Source: Deroplatys truncata (Eukaryota > Arthropoda > Insecta > Mantodea > Mantidae). From it: a DNA stretch of 64,000 nt. Made by a program: the position numbers and the translations under genes. Under the pieces are notes generated by a model. That model did no database searches. It was not told the origin of the DNA and was given only the letters and a program-made list of their open reading frames with translations. Where the stretch lies: assembly GCA_030765065.1 (NCBI GenBank), contig CM060990.1, positions 668,824,118 to 668,888,117 of the forward strand, in the 5' to 3' direction. The first letter of the stretch is position 1, and each line of letters starts with the position of its first letter. This document shows, in pieces, positions 12,170 through 23,223 of the stretch.

Positions 12170-12290
12170 AAGGATTATATTTGGGCTACAGTCGAATATC
12201 TTTCACCAATTTGGAATCCATATTTCGATTCTTATAAAGAAAGTCGAAGTAGCTCAGAATAAGTTTCTTAGACTTATTTATTGAAGCTCG
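12170..12290 (+). pseudogene. LINE C-terminal fragment, opposite orientation
   Basis: A short plus-strand stretch reads 'EYLSPIWNPY', then after a frame change 'KKVEVAQNKFLRLIY'. This is the pattern typical of the post-catalytic region of Jockey/CR1-type reverse transcriptases (xEYxxPVWxPY...I..vQnkFLR). It sits immediately beside the minus-strand LINE remnant ending near 12150. It may be a second insertion or a rearranged piece of the same element. Confidence 0.6.
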
Positions 12291-12385
12291 CTAACACAAT
12301 AATAATATTTCAATGTGTTCAGCTAATGTACAGTATAATACACAAGTGTCTACTGTTCCCTATGGCACGTATAACACAGAACACG

Positions 12386-12400
12386 AGGCGCATGCGCGTA
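12386..12400. promoter_or_regulatory. NRF-1/Ewg-type palindrome (weak)
   Basis: The sequence GGCGCATGCGCG is one base from the consensus YGCGCAYGCGCR bound by NRF-1 (Ewg in insects). It is isolated: no promoter elements or coding sequence could be tied to it. Confidence 0.2.
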
Positions 12401-13894
12401 GACTGTATGACGTATGGCGAAGGAGAGAGTAGAAATGATTCTCCCTCTCTTTCTTCTCAACTGCCGATTTGACTCTCTCAATCAGGCCAACTCATGCGTT
12501 TCACTTTTCGTCTGATCCAGGCCAATTGGCCTTACCGCGCCTAAAGAAGTTTCACTCTAAAAATACCTCATAATCAAAACACCAGTGGGCCATACACAAC
12601 CGAAGGGTTGCATATATTCAGATGTTTTGCTTAGATGCCCAATTAAATTTCAACAAATGAAATATTTAGTTCTCCTGTGGTAACATTTGTCTACAGCTTA
12701 TTGGTTTCCAGTTATAAAAAAGTTAGTACGAAGTAGACTTAACGTTTTATTTACAGAAAACTTAACAAAGATATTATCTGTTATGTCAGAATTTCAAGCA
12801 TGTTTTAATCAAAGCTGCTATATCCATTTTTGATACAATTACAAACAAGACTACATTTTTTATATTTAAAGGTTTCTCCGTAATCGGTGGAATTTTCTCA
12901 AAATCCTCGCCTTGCCTATTTACGTAAAATACATCTTCGACACTTGATTTCGACTTAAGGTGTTCTCTGTTTCTCCGTTCTCCCCCTGGGCATATCCTTC
13001 TCCTTTCTATCTCCCTCCCTTCTCAATATCATACACAAACACACACGTTTATTCAGATCTAATTTTATATCGTATTTTTGAATGGAATTTAATACTTATT
13101 ACCTTATTCTTAGGCTAATTAAATGGTTGCAATTAGGTCTTACAGATAATTATGCACTACACAAGTACTGCATACTATTGAAAGTTTCTACAGCTTAGGC
13201 CAAGTTTTATAGATTCGTGAGAAAAAAACCTGACATTTGGAACACGTTTCAGCAACCCAACTCATCTTGTAGGTAAGCACTTTAACACCGATGATAAAGT
13301 TAAATCAGAAGTGGTTACGAGCACAAAACCCAACCTGGTACAACGCTGGTTTGGAAAAACTTGTGTCGCGTTACCAAAAATGCTTGGAAAAACTTTGCGA
13401 CTATGTAGAAAAGTAACAGAAGGATGTACAATGTAAATAAAATTATTTCAACGTGATAAATTGTGTGTAATGTTTTTTGTAAAATAGGGTATCTTACTTA
13501 TTGGACGCCCCTTGTAGTTTGACGTAGTCCTACGTAGTTTCTCGAGAGGTTACGAGGTTATGTGACGAAGTTCGTAACCTTGAAAGAGATTTATTAAGAG
13601 TATAAGTTTCTTTAAATCTTTAAATCGAATGCGTTACGGAGTACTATCCAATACTACAAACAGTGGGAAAGAGAAAACTGTTAATGTCAAAATTAAGTTA
13701 AGCTAAATCAGAACACAATAAGATTACATTTTTAAAGTATAAGTTATTTGGAAATTCACACTATTTGAATATGTATTGTTTAAGAAAATAATTTTCAACG
13801 TTTAAATTTAAAGGAATCTGCTGCTTTTGGGTGATGTAAACTAAAGTGGAGTGTTGAGGTAGTAGGATTTAGTAATGAATCCTTAGCGCCAACA
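12401..13894. other. Unassigned sequence
   Basis: AT-rich sequence with no supported gene, RNA or repeat. Confidence 0.45.
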
Positions 13895-14080
13895 AATGAG
13901 AGGGATGACTGTCACTTTTCTCAGTTCTCACTGCAACTGTTTCGTTTTTATGCAGTTCAACTTCACTAATATGACTTTGTCCAAAGTGAAGTAGTTCAAT
14001 TCTGCGTCCCTTCACTTCTTCCTTCGTGACGCAGCCTCTTCACGCCAGACGATTTATTTCACTAGGGAGTCTGAAAGGGT
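13895..14080. repeat. Partial copy of dispersed repeat J
   Basis: Segments such as 'cacttttctcagttctcactg', 'ttcaacttcactaat' and 'ttcactagggagtc' match the left parts of the J copies at 24960-25420 and 47225-47745. It is shorter and diverged. Confidence 0.4.
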
Positions 14081-14086
14081 ATATAC

Positions 14087-14088
<2 letters not shown>

Positions 14089-14120
<32 letters not shown>
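14089..14120. repeat. (TA)n microsatellite
   Basis: An uninterrupted TA dinucleotide run follows a short CACA stretch. Confidence 0.95.
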
Positions 14121-14122
<2 letters not shown>

Positions 14123-14464
14123 AATTGTACATAGTAATAACATAATTCACCAAGAAACATTAAAATATTTAACAACCAAGAATTGTACAAAGTAGATTGT
14201 AGAAGACGGGTGAGCTTGCAAATTCTAGGTAAAGCGCACCTTTAACCAAGTTAATGAACAGGGAGCCAGTAGCGGTAAGGAGAAATAGAAAGAGACAGAT
14301 AGAGACAGAGATATTGAATCCGCTTCCTGGCGCGTGATGGGGACGCGTACGCGCAAAACTTTAGAGTAAAATATTCTCATACATGTTAAGGAAACGCGGT
14401 CTGAGGACCAATTAGAAATGTCGTTACATTTTGAGGCGCAGAGGTAAGCGTCACTAGGCTCAGG

Positions 14465-14500
14465 TATATAAAGGGGAACAAAGCCCCAGATTTTCACTCT
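14465..14500 (+). promoter_or_regulatory. TATA box plus initiator, candidate core promoter
   Basis: TATATAAAGG lies at 14465-14474. The initiator-like TTTTCACTCT has its A at 14496, about 30 bp downstream, which is the classic polymerase II spacing. A short reading frame begins 27 bp after the inferred start site. It may be a gene promoter or the promoter of an unrecognised LTR. Confidence 0.45.
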
Positions 14501-14522
14501 CTTCTAGAATCCCGTCGACACA

Positions 14523-14588
14523 ATGTGCTACGCTCTGGACGACAAATGCACGTGTGTGCATATGGATGGGGAAGACGTATGCAGTTAG
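14523..14588 (+). CDS. Candidate 21-residue Cys-containing micro-ORF or first exon
   Basis: ATG at 14523 is preceded by GACACA, a favourable insect start context. It follows a TATA/Inr pair at the expected distance (inferred 5' leader of 27 nt). The frame encodes 21 residues with Cys at 2, 9, 11 and 20, including one CxC, and is rich in acidic residues, then stops at TAG (14586-14588). It is far shorter than insect metallothioneins and has too few Cys to be called one. It could be a complete micropeptide, the leader of a spliced gene, or chance. I recognise no homologue. Confidence 0.25.
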   Translation: MCYALDDKCTCVHMDGEDVCS

Positions 14589-14769
14589 TTTAGGCTCCTG
14601 ATTTATTCAAATGTGGGATTGGTATAATGGGAAAATCTAGCCGCCCATAAATATTTGAATTAATAATAAACCACACTTATTAAGGGAATGCAGTATATTT
14701 TAATTTGACTCATCTACGATAACCCTGAGACCGAAGAATTAGCTATATAGGTAAAGATTATGAATGGAA

Positions 14770-15245
14770 AATACAGCCGCCGACGAGCATCCATAGCCGA
14801 GGACAAGGACAGCAGATAGCATCAACCAGCTTTCCAGATACTACTGATCAACGATCTCCCGCTACAAGTCGAACACAAGACCTCCACAACCCGTCGCTCC
14901 GCAGTAACACCCGCTGCACGTCACAACATTCTGTCGGAGAATCGCTCACTGACTGACCCACTTGAACATCTCAACAATCCCACCACTCACAATTCAACTC
15001 TACTGTTGCGAGCACACTCCCTTATATACGGCTGCAGGGTTCTTGGAAAGTCATGCTGAATGTTATAGAAATCCCGAGAAAGATCCAGAACGATCACCTT
15101 ACGGCTAGAAGGCCCTCCTGGAATTGTTTACATAAGCTGGAAACTCTTCCCACTATATGCTGACTAGCGTTGCGTTGAAGGTCACGGCATCGACGGCTGG
15201 CTTCATCACAATATTATTAGATAAACGACTTTGATTGGTCGACAT
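14770..15245 (-). repeat. Dispersed repeat J with TATA-like signal, copy 1
   Basis: It shares 'gtcgaacacaagacctc', 'tcactgactgac' and a TATA-containing stretch with the copies at 24960-25420 and 47225-47745. On the minus strand here the latter reads GTATATAAGGGAG at about 15020-15035, followed about 30-70 bp downstream by GTCAGTCAGTGAG. The layout resembles an LTR or promoter read on the minus strand. No flanking target duplication was found. Confidence 0.5.
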
Positions 15246-15300
15246 TTGAGGCATTACTAAGCTTTATTGTTAAATATGAAATAGAATACTGGTTGTAAAG

Positions 15301-16169
15301 TGAGGCAGTATTTTTAGCACTTGAATAATTTCAATTAAATTCTATAATATGTAAATTCAATAAAAGCTCACCTTGAAGCAATATGTATGTAATAATTTAT
15401 AAAATATATGTAACAGTCATTGCATATGCTTATATTATTGTATCCATGTTTCGTAATGTTAAGTGAATGCATTACGTAATTTAGTAATGTAGGAGCTGTG
15501 AGAATAATAAGTTAAAGGTTGCTAACAATGAGGTAACCTTGAGGCAATAATAAGTAAGGAAGTTTAAATACTGCTAGTCATTATTAGAGTAGCAATAATG
15601 TAAATTTTGAGACAGTTTAAAAATAGCCAATCAACAACCAGAAAAAGCTTTAGTTAAATGCAGGTATTCTATTGGAGTAGGATTAGCCATTCAGAGGCTT
15701 AAATACAGAAATTTACAAGTTTAGACGGTTGAAATCAAGTAGTTGCCTGCAGACCGTGATAGTAACCGGATGCAAGATGCGTCCTCTAGAGAAATATAAT
15801 ACGTATTCGTGTGAAACGAAAAATAAGTATACGCGTTCAAAAAGTGCAAGTATAAAATAAAAAAATCTCATAGCTCTCTATATCAGTGAAGTGCTATTTA
15901 ATTTGTGTCAAGGATTAATAAAAAGGAGTGAATTAAATCTAATAGTCTGTGTAAGCCTACATTCTTGTCGCACCACGCCCTGCCTAAGAGAAACGTGTCT
16001 GTAAAATAATACTGACGTAGCCGAGGCAAACATAAATATGATATCTAAGGAAGCAGTTTAATAACAAAGTTAATATTTTTTTTAAACTTGGGGCAAAGGC
16101 CACCTGAAAGTACATTGGGGCGAAGGCTACCGGAAACTGTTTAACATACGTGAGATTGCAACTATTACA
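15301..16169 (+). mobile_element. LTR-like repeat family F, copy 2
   Basis: It runs from TGAGGCAGTATTTTT to ...GCAACTATTACA. It carries the conserved CCAAT cluster (about 15627-15700), an Inr-like segment near 15737 and the 'gacgtagccgagg' and 'ggggcgaaggctaccgg' blocks. TG...CA termini fit an LTR. A leader continues after it, so this is not a solo LTR; the internal coding part has been lost or deleted. Confidence 0.75.
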
Positions 16170-16280
16170 AGTGTTCGGCTCCCCAACAGTTGAAATGTAA
16201 TACAGCTACTTCAAACTGATGTCCAAAGCGTGGTGCAAACAACGTAAAGAAACAATCTTCTTCAAAAGCAATGAGAGAAT
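16170..16280 (+). repeat. F leader with primer-site-like units
   Basis: Directly after the LTR come TTCGGCTCCCCAACAG and then CTACTTCAAACTGATGTCC...GTGGTGC, two variants of the unit also found at 8304-8480 and 45955-46116. Confidence 0.55.
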
Positions 16281-16470
16281 ACTTCAGTTGCACTGGTTCG
16301 TTTTCTGCTTACCGCATTTCGGAAATTCCCTGTAAATGTAGCAACACCAGAACAAAACACAAACGTTTGTAGCTGTGAAATATGTTAGCAAACAATATTC
16401 CTGCAATACATCCAACAATGTGAAATAAGAAGCCAGGCATTATGGGCAGACAGCCAACTATATTTCTTTT

Positions 16471-16700
16471 GTGCGAGTTCGATTCTTTTATTTCTCACAT
16501 TGGTTGATACTTGGTAGTACTTTGGAAGCAAGAGGGGGTGATGGGAGTGGGGTAGTTTCTCGAAATGATTCCTTGTGCAGGCGGCCGAGGATGGTTTCCA
16601 TTAGCGAAATGAGAAGAACGTTCCCGCCCCAGCACCCGCTTGCTGATTTAGTAGCAAGCTTCTGATCTCCCGGTGCGACGTTCAAAACTTCTCTCTCGCT
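16471..16700. other. Relatively GC-rich unique stretch
   Basis: It is richer in G and C than its surroundings and has short overlapping frames on both strands (64 and 65 codons). No domain or convincing splice structure is visible. It could be an untranslated exon or regulatory DNA. Confidence 0.2.
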
Positions 16701-16989
16701 CTGCTATTCGTTCTTCTCTTTTTTCTACTGAGTCTGTTGTTGCCCTTTATTAGATTCAGCTTGGGTCAGATTGAGAAATGAAAAAGGAATATAATCTGCT
16801 GTTTCCAACGAAACAAAAAATATGGCACTGGTGGTAGTCAACAAAAGAACAATGGTCTAGAATGTGCACAGTATTGTACAATAATTAGCGTAGTTACAGT
16901 GAAGAATATTTAAAAAAGAACAAAATAAAGGTTTCCATTTCCATCCACACATTACATTTTGCTTTTGTGTCTTACTTGAAAGTTAGTGA

Positions 16990-18112
16990 AGGAAAGGTTC
17001 CTAATTTGAACCGCCTCTTATATTGAAGCGCTCCGATATTTCCCAAACTGTTCGACAGATGGCACCATAATCCTAGCAGAAGCGTAGCGTGTACAGCTAT
17101 GAATGCTTGGAGTTGTTGATTTTGCATTCTGAGCTGTGGTTTCAGTTGTATGAAGTGTTGTGTGTTTTTGGTGCTTCAGAAGTAATATTTGACTCGTCTA
17201 GCTAAGCTTATACGGCCAATTAGATAAGTTTGAGATGATCTATATATATTACATGTTATGAAGGGTTTATTTAGCAACAATATTCATGCTCACGCTTTTT
17301 CAAGCAGCGTCTCTCCTTGTCACATAGATGCTAAAACTTCCAAAATGGCGTGGCTCGTAAATTGAACCACTGTGTGAACCCTATATTGAACTGGTCCAAT
17401 TTAGGAAACCTATTGAAGTTCTAGGATTGCTCAACTGCAAATAGTATATCCATATAATATGATAAGTTAAAAAAAATCATGTTAAAAACAGTGGATGACA
17501 TGAATATGTGAATTGTGAATTGTCTGAAATGGACATGATCCAGTGTATGAGTTTAGGATACAGCTTTACCAACAATGTGCAAAAGTTAGTGCCAAGAAGA
17601 AAGTGTTTTATTGTGAAGACTGTGTATAATTGGAATCTTTTGTACGAGAGTAAAACTTTGTAAAAACTCTATATTTGCAAATAATACCTGTTCCAAAAGC
17701 CAAGCGATTGTCATTATATAAAAATTCAAAATGTTCAAGAAAATTGCTATTCTTATCACAATTTTGGACTCTACTTTTGTTGCTGATAATATATTTGTTT
17801 TAAATGTACAATAAAATATGTATTTTGCATTAATAAAAATAGTTTTAAACTTAAAAGTATGTGGTTCATTTTAAGACACGGGTGGTTCAATTTAAGGACT
17901 ACGTTCCTAATTTGAACCGATTTACACAATTTCACTGTTTAAACGTTATTTAATTGATAATTGTATTAATTTTAAATTGTGTTGAGGATGTTTATAGCGC
18001 AAGGATTAGTCACTTTAACGCTTGTGTTTCTGAAAATTTTGATTTGAAATTGTAATTATTATGTACTATTTAGGCTTAAGTGTTTCAATATAGGGACCTT
18101 TCCTCTATTAGG
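16990..18112. mobile_element. Candidate DNA element with inverted ends and repeated subterminal motif
   Basis: The left end reads GGAAAGGTTCCTAATTTGAA. The right end, on the minus strand, reads GGAAAGGTCCCTATATTGAA. Between them the motif CCTAATTTGAACC or variants recurs near both ends (about 17355, 17380, 17862, 17885 and 17907). That is typical of transposase-binding subterminal repeats. No transposase frame is present, and a target duplication could not be fixed. Confidence 0.5.
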
Positions 18113-19514
18113 TTAAGAATTTTTTTTCTCTGCTCTACACAAATTTTATACGTTTTAAGGCTAGTTATATGATCTTGGAATAAATATTTGGCTAGTTAAA
18201 CGTTACATAACCTAACGAGAGTATAAATTGCGATACGCTGTCATTGCTGTTTTGGAGTTCTTATTTTGCTGAAACTTTAGTAGTATTTTCCATTAGTTTT
18301 CGCATTCAGCTGTTCCCAACCTGTCATAGCTTTACTGCGAAACAAAGATTAGTTCTGCAAATGGATTACACAAAAGCAGAAGCATGTGGTAGAGGCTAAA
18401 GAGACAAATACTTTGACTTCTTGCGATTCAATACATATATTATTAGCTCTCAAACGACTATGAACAAAAGCGCTGAGCAGCTCAGGCAGAAGTATAATAG
18501 AGATGTCTAATGCAACGTTCTGTCGTTTGATGGCAGGGCTGTTCCATGCGGTGGGCGCTTCATTATCTTCTGCTAGTAGCTCTTTGTGTTTGCTACAGTT
18601 TTGTACCTTTAAATTGAATGTAGTCTAGACTGTAGAGCACTATTCGGTTCGACGATTTAGTGGTTAGATTCCCCGCCGGAATCAACAAATTCTCCTCTAT
18701 CGAACAAGGTTTTTCAGTTTGCCCTCGTCTGGTCTGTAAATGTAAGTGTACATGCATGTTTATCACGTTTATTCTCATAATTATTTTATTACTATTATTA
18801 ATTCATTATTAAGCTTTAAAGCATACATTAAGTGGAAATAAATTATGGAAATAAATATGAAGAAATGCAAGATATGAGATTGATGGTGTTGGCATAAAAT
18901 ATTTTTTTTCTGCCATGTGGAAGTCAGGATACAACAAAATTCAAAATCAGCCTCTATTAAAAATACAGTTTACAATAAAAGTTGCTAGTTTCTAAACTCC
19001 CCATATAGCCTTCATAAATACATGGACCTTAGGCATAATGTATTTTGATAATGATCTCAAAATGGGCAAAGAAGAATCTGATGTTGTTGCTTCTCATACT
19101 ATTAGCTTCTAATGGCATGCAACCCTTTATTTTCAAGTAGGATTCCGAAACTGCTGGTAGGGAAAGGACTTTTATTGCTTTTTGCAGAGAAGAATTTTCA
19201 ATAGCCTTTATACGCTTATGTGCTGCGAAGTGTCCGAAACGTAATGATATATTAATCTTAAGGAATTTGCAAGCCTTACGGTTTCAAAGTGCATCGTTCA
19301 TCCCGCAAGCTACACGTGCGCAATCTGTTGGTGTTAGTTCACGATATCTCTATTATTTCAAGAAGAATCTGACTAATGGGGGCACTAAATAATTTCTATA
19401 GAAGGAAACAAAAACAGGTGTAACCTTAACTTTTCTCTAAAGTTATGCATAGCACTGATAATATTCACATGATATTTTGTGTTTTGTCGATTACAACTTA
19501 ACCTTTCTAGTGAA
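18113..19514. other. Unassigned AT-rich sequence
   Basis: No supported feature. A 61-codon minus-strand frame at 18593-18778 shows nothing recognisable. Confidence 0.45.
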
Positions 19515-19976
19515 CGGGGGAGACACCCAGCACAGCGGCCCTCAAGGCATATATTGTGCACACACCCACGGGAAGAAAGGATGAGGTAAGGTAACCGCAG
19601 GAGATATATGGGTTGCAGAGCGAAGCCTGCACAAATGGACAGAGACGCGCAGAGTTCTCTAACATTTCCAGGCTTGACCACCCGGCCACGAGATGACGAC
19701 TCGGAGACGTCCCTCCAGTGGAACCGGGGAAACATTTCCAAAGCGCAAGCCTTTGCGCCATTTGCCCGACACCGACCGAACCACTGCCCCGGGGTCAACC
19801 TGAAACGTGAAAGGGGAAGGAGAGCCGTGGTTAGAACACACCATTCCAGCATTCGCCTTTGTCAGCCAGGGGAAACCACAAAAAATCCATGGTCAGAATG
19901 GGTAGCCACCGGGAATCGAACCCGAGATCTCCCGAGTGTGAGCCTGACACTTTACCGCGGAGCCACCTCCCTCGGT
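19515..19976 (-). mobile_element. tRNA-derived SINE family C, copy 1
   Basis: The head on the minus strand (about 19905-19976) has A box GTGGCTCCGCGGTAAAGTG and B box GGTTCGATTCC with a CCGGG-type T stem. It is followed by the family body 'ccatggatttttt..ggtttcccctggctga..aggcgaatgctgg'. Other copies are at 32375, 33600, 40395, 52148, 53826 and 62888. Overlapping frames on both strands, up to 155 codons, are SINE shadows and encode nothing known. Confidence 0.85.
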
Positions 19977-20657
19977 TAATCGTTACGTATCGAATTGGAG
20001 AACTGCTACACTGTTTATTTGGCGGTGGTGGGGGGGTGCTTTGGTAGTAATTAACCTTACTCTGTCGATATCGTGCTTATAATATTCTAGACACCGTATT
20101 TGTATCAAATCAATACTTTATCTCGGTTTTATCTAACTGCGTGTATGTGTTCCAAATCATCACTTTCAGCGCGGTAGCTTTTCTCAGCTATAATATCTCA
20201 TTTTCGTCGTATTCATCGGATCACCTTCACCTACTGTGTTACGCTTAATGGCTATCAAAGCATATAAAGAAATTGAGAGTTTTATCGAACAACATTATTA
20301 TGCTCGAAATAACGTTATCGCCACATGAAATACGAAATACCTTATACCGTGGTTGCAGCATGAAAGACTCTATTCTTGCATCGTACAAGACAGTTTAGCT
20401 TTTAAAAACCGAATATCAAACATGAATTTATTCCAAGTTTGTACAACTAGTATGTATTATGCATTGTAGTTTAGAATGTCTATCAGAATGTGCTTATCTC
20501 TTTTGTTATTACTTACATATATATTTTTGCACTGTCACATAGAACTCATTTGAAATAATACCAATACAATACCAGTATAACAATGAAGTATCCAAATAAA
20601 TGATTGATCTGCTTATACGAATAAAATGTATCACTGGATAAAACTATGTCGATAAAG

Positions 20658-21519
20658 TGAGGCAGTATTTTTAACACTTAAATGATTTTAGTCAAATTAT
20701 ATCATATGTAAATTTAATAACAGCCCGCCTTAAAGCAATACGTGTATGTAATTGTATATAAAACGTGTATATTACAGTCATTTTAAATGTTTATATTATT
20801 GTATCCATGTTCAATAATGTTATATGAATGTATTACATAATTTAATAATGTAGGAGCTGTAAGAATAATAAGTTAAAAGTTGCTAACAATGAGGTAACAA
20901 TGAAGTAACCTTGAGGCAATAATGAGTTTGAGAGTTTAACCATACTACTTATGATTCTTGGAAGCAATAATGTAATTTTAGTGACAGTTTATAAAAATAG
21001 CCAATCAACAACCAGAAAAAGCATTAGTTAAATGAAGGTATTCTATTGGACTAGGATTAGCCAATCAGAGACTTGAAATACAGGAATTTACAAATTTTAG
21101 ACGCTAGAAATCTATTCAGTTGCCTGCAAACAGTGTTTCTAACCGGACGCGAGACACGACCTCGAGAGATATAATACGTATTCGTGTGAGACGAAAAATA
21201 CGTTTACGTGATAAAAAGTGTAATTAATTAATCAAACGAATCTCACAGCTCTCAATATCAGTGAAGTGTTATTTAAAACGTGTCAAGCATTAACAAAAGA
21301 AGAAGTGAAGTAAAATTATAATCTGTGTAAGCCTACATTCTTGTTGCATCACAACCCTGCTAAGAGAAACGTGTCTTTAACAATAATACTGACGCAGTCG
21401 AGGCAAACATAAATATTTAATACTTAAAGGAACAGTCAAATTACAAAGTTAATATTTTTAAAAATTGGGGCGAAGGCTACCGGAAACTGTTTACTATACG
21501 TGCGGTTGCAACTACTACA
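20658..21519 (+). mobile_element. LTR-like repeat family F, copy 3
   Basis: Starts TGAGGCAGTATTTTTAACAC and ends GCAACTACTACA. All family landmarks are present: CCAAT cluster at about 20998-21068, 'gcctacattcttgttgcatcac' and 'gacgcagtcgagg'. A short leader with a decayed primer-site-like unit ('gactttccatatgtagcagc') follows to about 21570. Confidence 0.75.
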
Positions 21520-21570
21520 AGTTCTTCAAACTGACTTTCCATATGTAGCAGCATAAACTGTCTTCTTTAA

Positions 21571-22839
21571 AAGGCGAATAAAATCAAAATAACTGAAAAA
21601 TTTCATGCTTCAAAAATATGATTCAACCAGTATAAACTATTGACATCTGTTGTTCAGTAAACTGATGTGGTAAGTTTTATCAAACATACAGTGGCTACAG
21701 AAAGTACTCGTATCAAATTTATAAACATTCTTGTAACCAACTTAAGGGAGACAAAATTCTAGTTTTTTAACATACAGAAAGAATAAGCGATATTACAGCT
21801 GAAGTTTTCTAGCGTTTTTCAGGACTTTTAATTTTGTTAGTTTTATGTTCTTCCATATATTTTTCACGTTTTCGTGAGCTCTGTTCACAAAATTATTTTA
21901 AATTCATTTAGAATATCTACCATATTCCTTCTTTTAATATATAAAACTGGGATGAAAATAGGTTTTGATATCACGGAGCAAAAAGGGGGGATATATGTCA
22001 ACGCCAGGAGTTGTTAACGTTTTATTGCTTTTATTTATTATTATTATTATATTATATTATTATTATTATTATTATTATTTTACTATTATTAATTATTACC
22101 ACCTCGGATTTCACGACTTCATAAACTTATTTATCCATCAAATCAAGAGTATTGTACATACTGTGTAACAACAGCTTCTATATTAAACGCATATAAAATA
22201 ATTTTGTAAGCACCAAATGTGAAAAAGCTTAAAAATCAGTGCAGGTTATAAAACATGGTAAAATCAATAAAATAAAAACTGAAATAGTTACAGGACTCGC
22301 GAAGCGTAATGTCATTCTATTTCTGCTCATTAAATTCAAAATCTTCTCGATTTTAATTTGTTGTTACAATTTTAACCTTTATACACAGCCATTCCCGAAT
22401 CGGGACATGAACCCGCGTACATCCACCCATCGGAGTACCAAAGCCGAGGCTCCAGTGACATTTCCACAAAGTGGCTTTCACGACTTTCTACCCTTTATAT
22501 ACTGTGCTAATTGTTTTACCCTTCCTTGGTACATCATATTTTACTCCTGGTGATTCGGCAACTTCTTCGGCGTTGCTGTGATGCTATCGAGCCTAACTTT
22601 TCGGAGAACTCAGTGTTGTAAACACAACATTATAAAACCCTAAATTGGAGAATATATCTAGTCAGTATTGTTAATTTGTTACCATATGATTATGGAAAGA
22701 ATGTGCAGATACTGTGTCCAGCTTCAAGTCCGAAAAGAAGCCCAAATAAAGCAATCCGTCTTCAGTTCCATCTGGTGTGCAAACTACGGAGTTCTTCGAG
22801 AGGTAGGATGTTGAGAAGATGCTGTATTTGCTAAAATAA
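21571..22839. other. Unassigned, with (TTA)n microsatellite at 22035-22085
   Basis: The TTA/ATT run is clear. A possible very degenerate SINE head ('cgaatcgggacatgaacccgcg') lies near 22395 but is too weak to call. Nothing else is supported. Confidence 0.5.
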
Positions 22840-23223
22840 ATATCGCTAGGTACTGGCTGCGAATAGTTATCTGTGGCCAAACAAGTGTGATGAATATGTT
22901 ATGGTCATCAGATGAATAACATAGAGCATTCAAAATGGTGGGCGGCGGGGCTACAACGGGTATTAACAAAAAAAATGGCTTAAACGATATATGGCAAAGG
23001 GGTAACGAAAACAGATGCAGTGCTTTGAAAAAAGTCAAAAGACGACTAAGTGATATAAGCAGGTAGAAATAAAATCTGAATGTAGACAATGACCAGCATT
23101 ATAGCTACAAAATGAAATAAAAGCTAGGTGGGATAAGTAAGCAGATATGTTGGAATTAGAAATGAAACAGAGGACGGGAATAGCATGGCTTAGGTTTTGG
23201 GGGGTGGAAAGCTTATAAGATTG
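22840..23223 (+). pseudogene. LINE C-terminal remnant, left half
   Basis: The sequence parallels 43986-44350 almost throughout ('gcattcaaaatggtgggcggcggggctac', 'cttaaacgatat.tggcaaaggggtaacgaaaa', 'acgggaatagcatggcttaggtt'). The 43977-44267 copy shows this to be a post-RT region of a non-LTR element. This copy has stops and frameshifts. It ends at ATTG (23220-23223), where a solo LTR interrupts it, and resumes at 24045. Confidence 0.75.

Noticed and set aside
14523-14588. Metallothionein gene
   Set aside because: Only four Cys in 21 residues with one CxC; insect metallothioneins have many more Cys and are about twice as long.
19385-19979. Overlapping frames of 61-155 codons on both strands
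   Set aside because: They lie in a family-C SINE whose body recurs at seven places; open frames on both strands reflect its GC-rich consensus.
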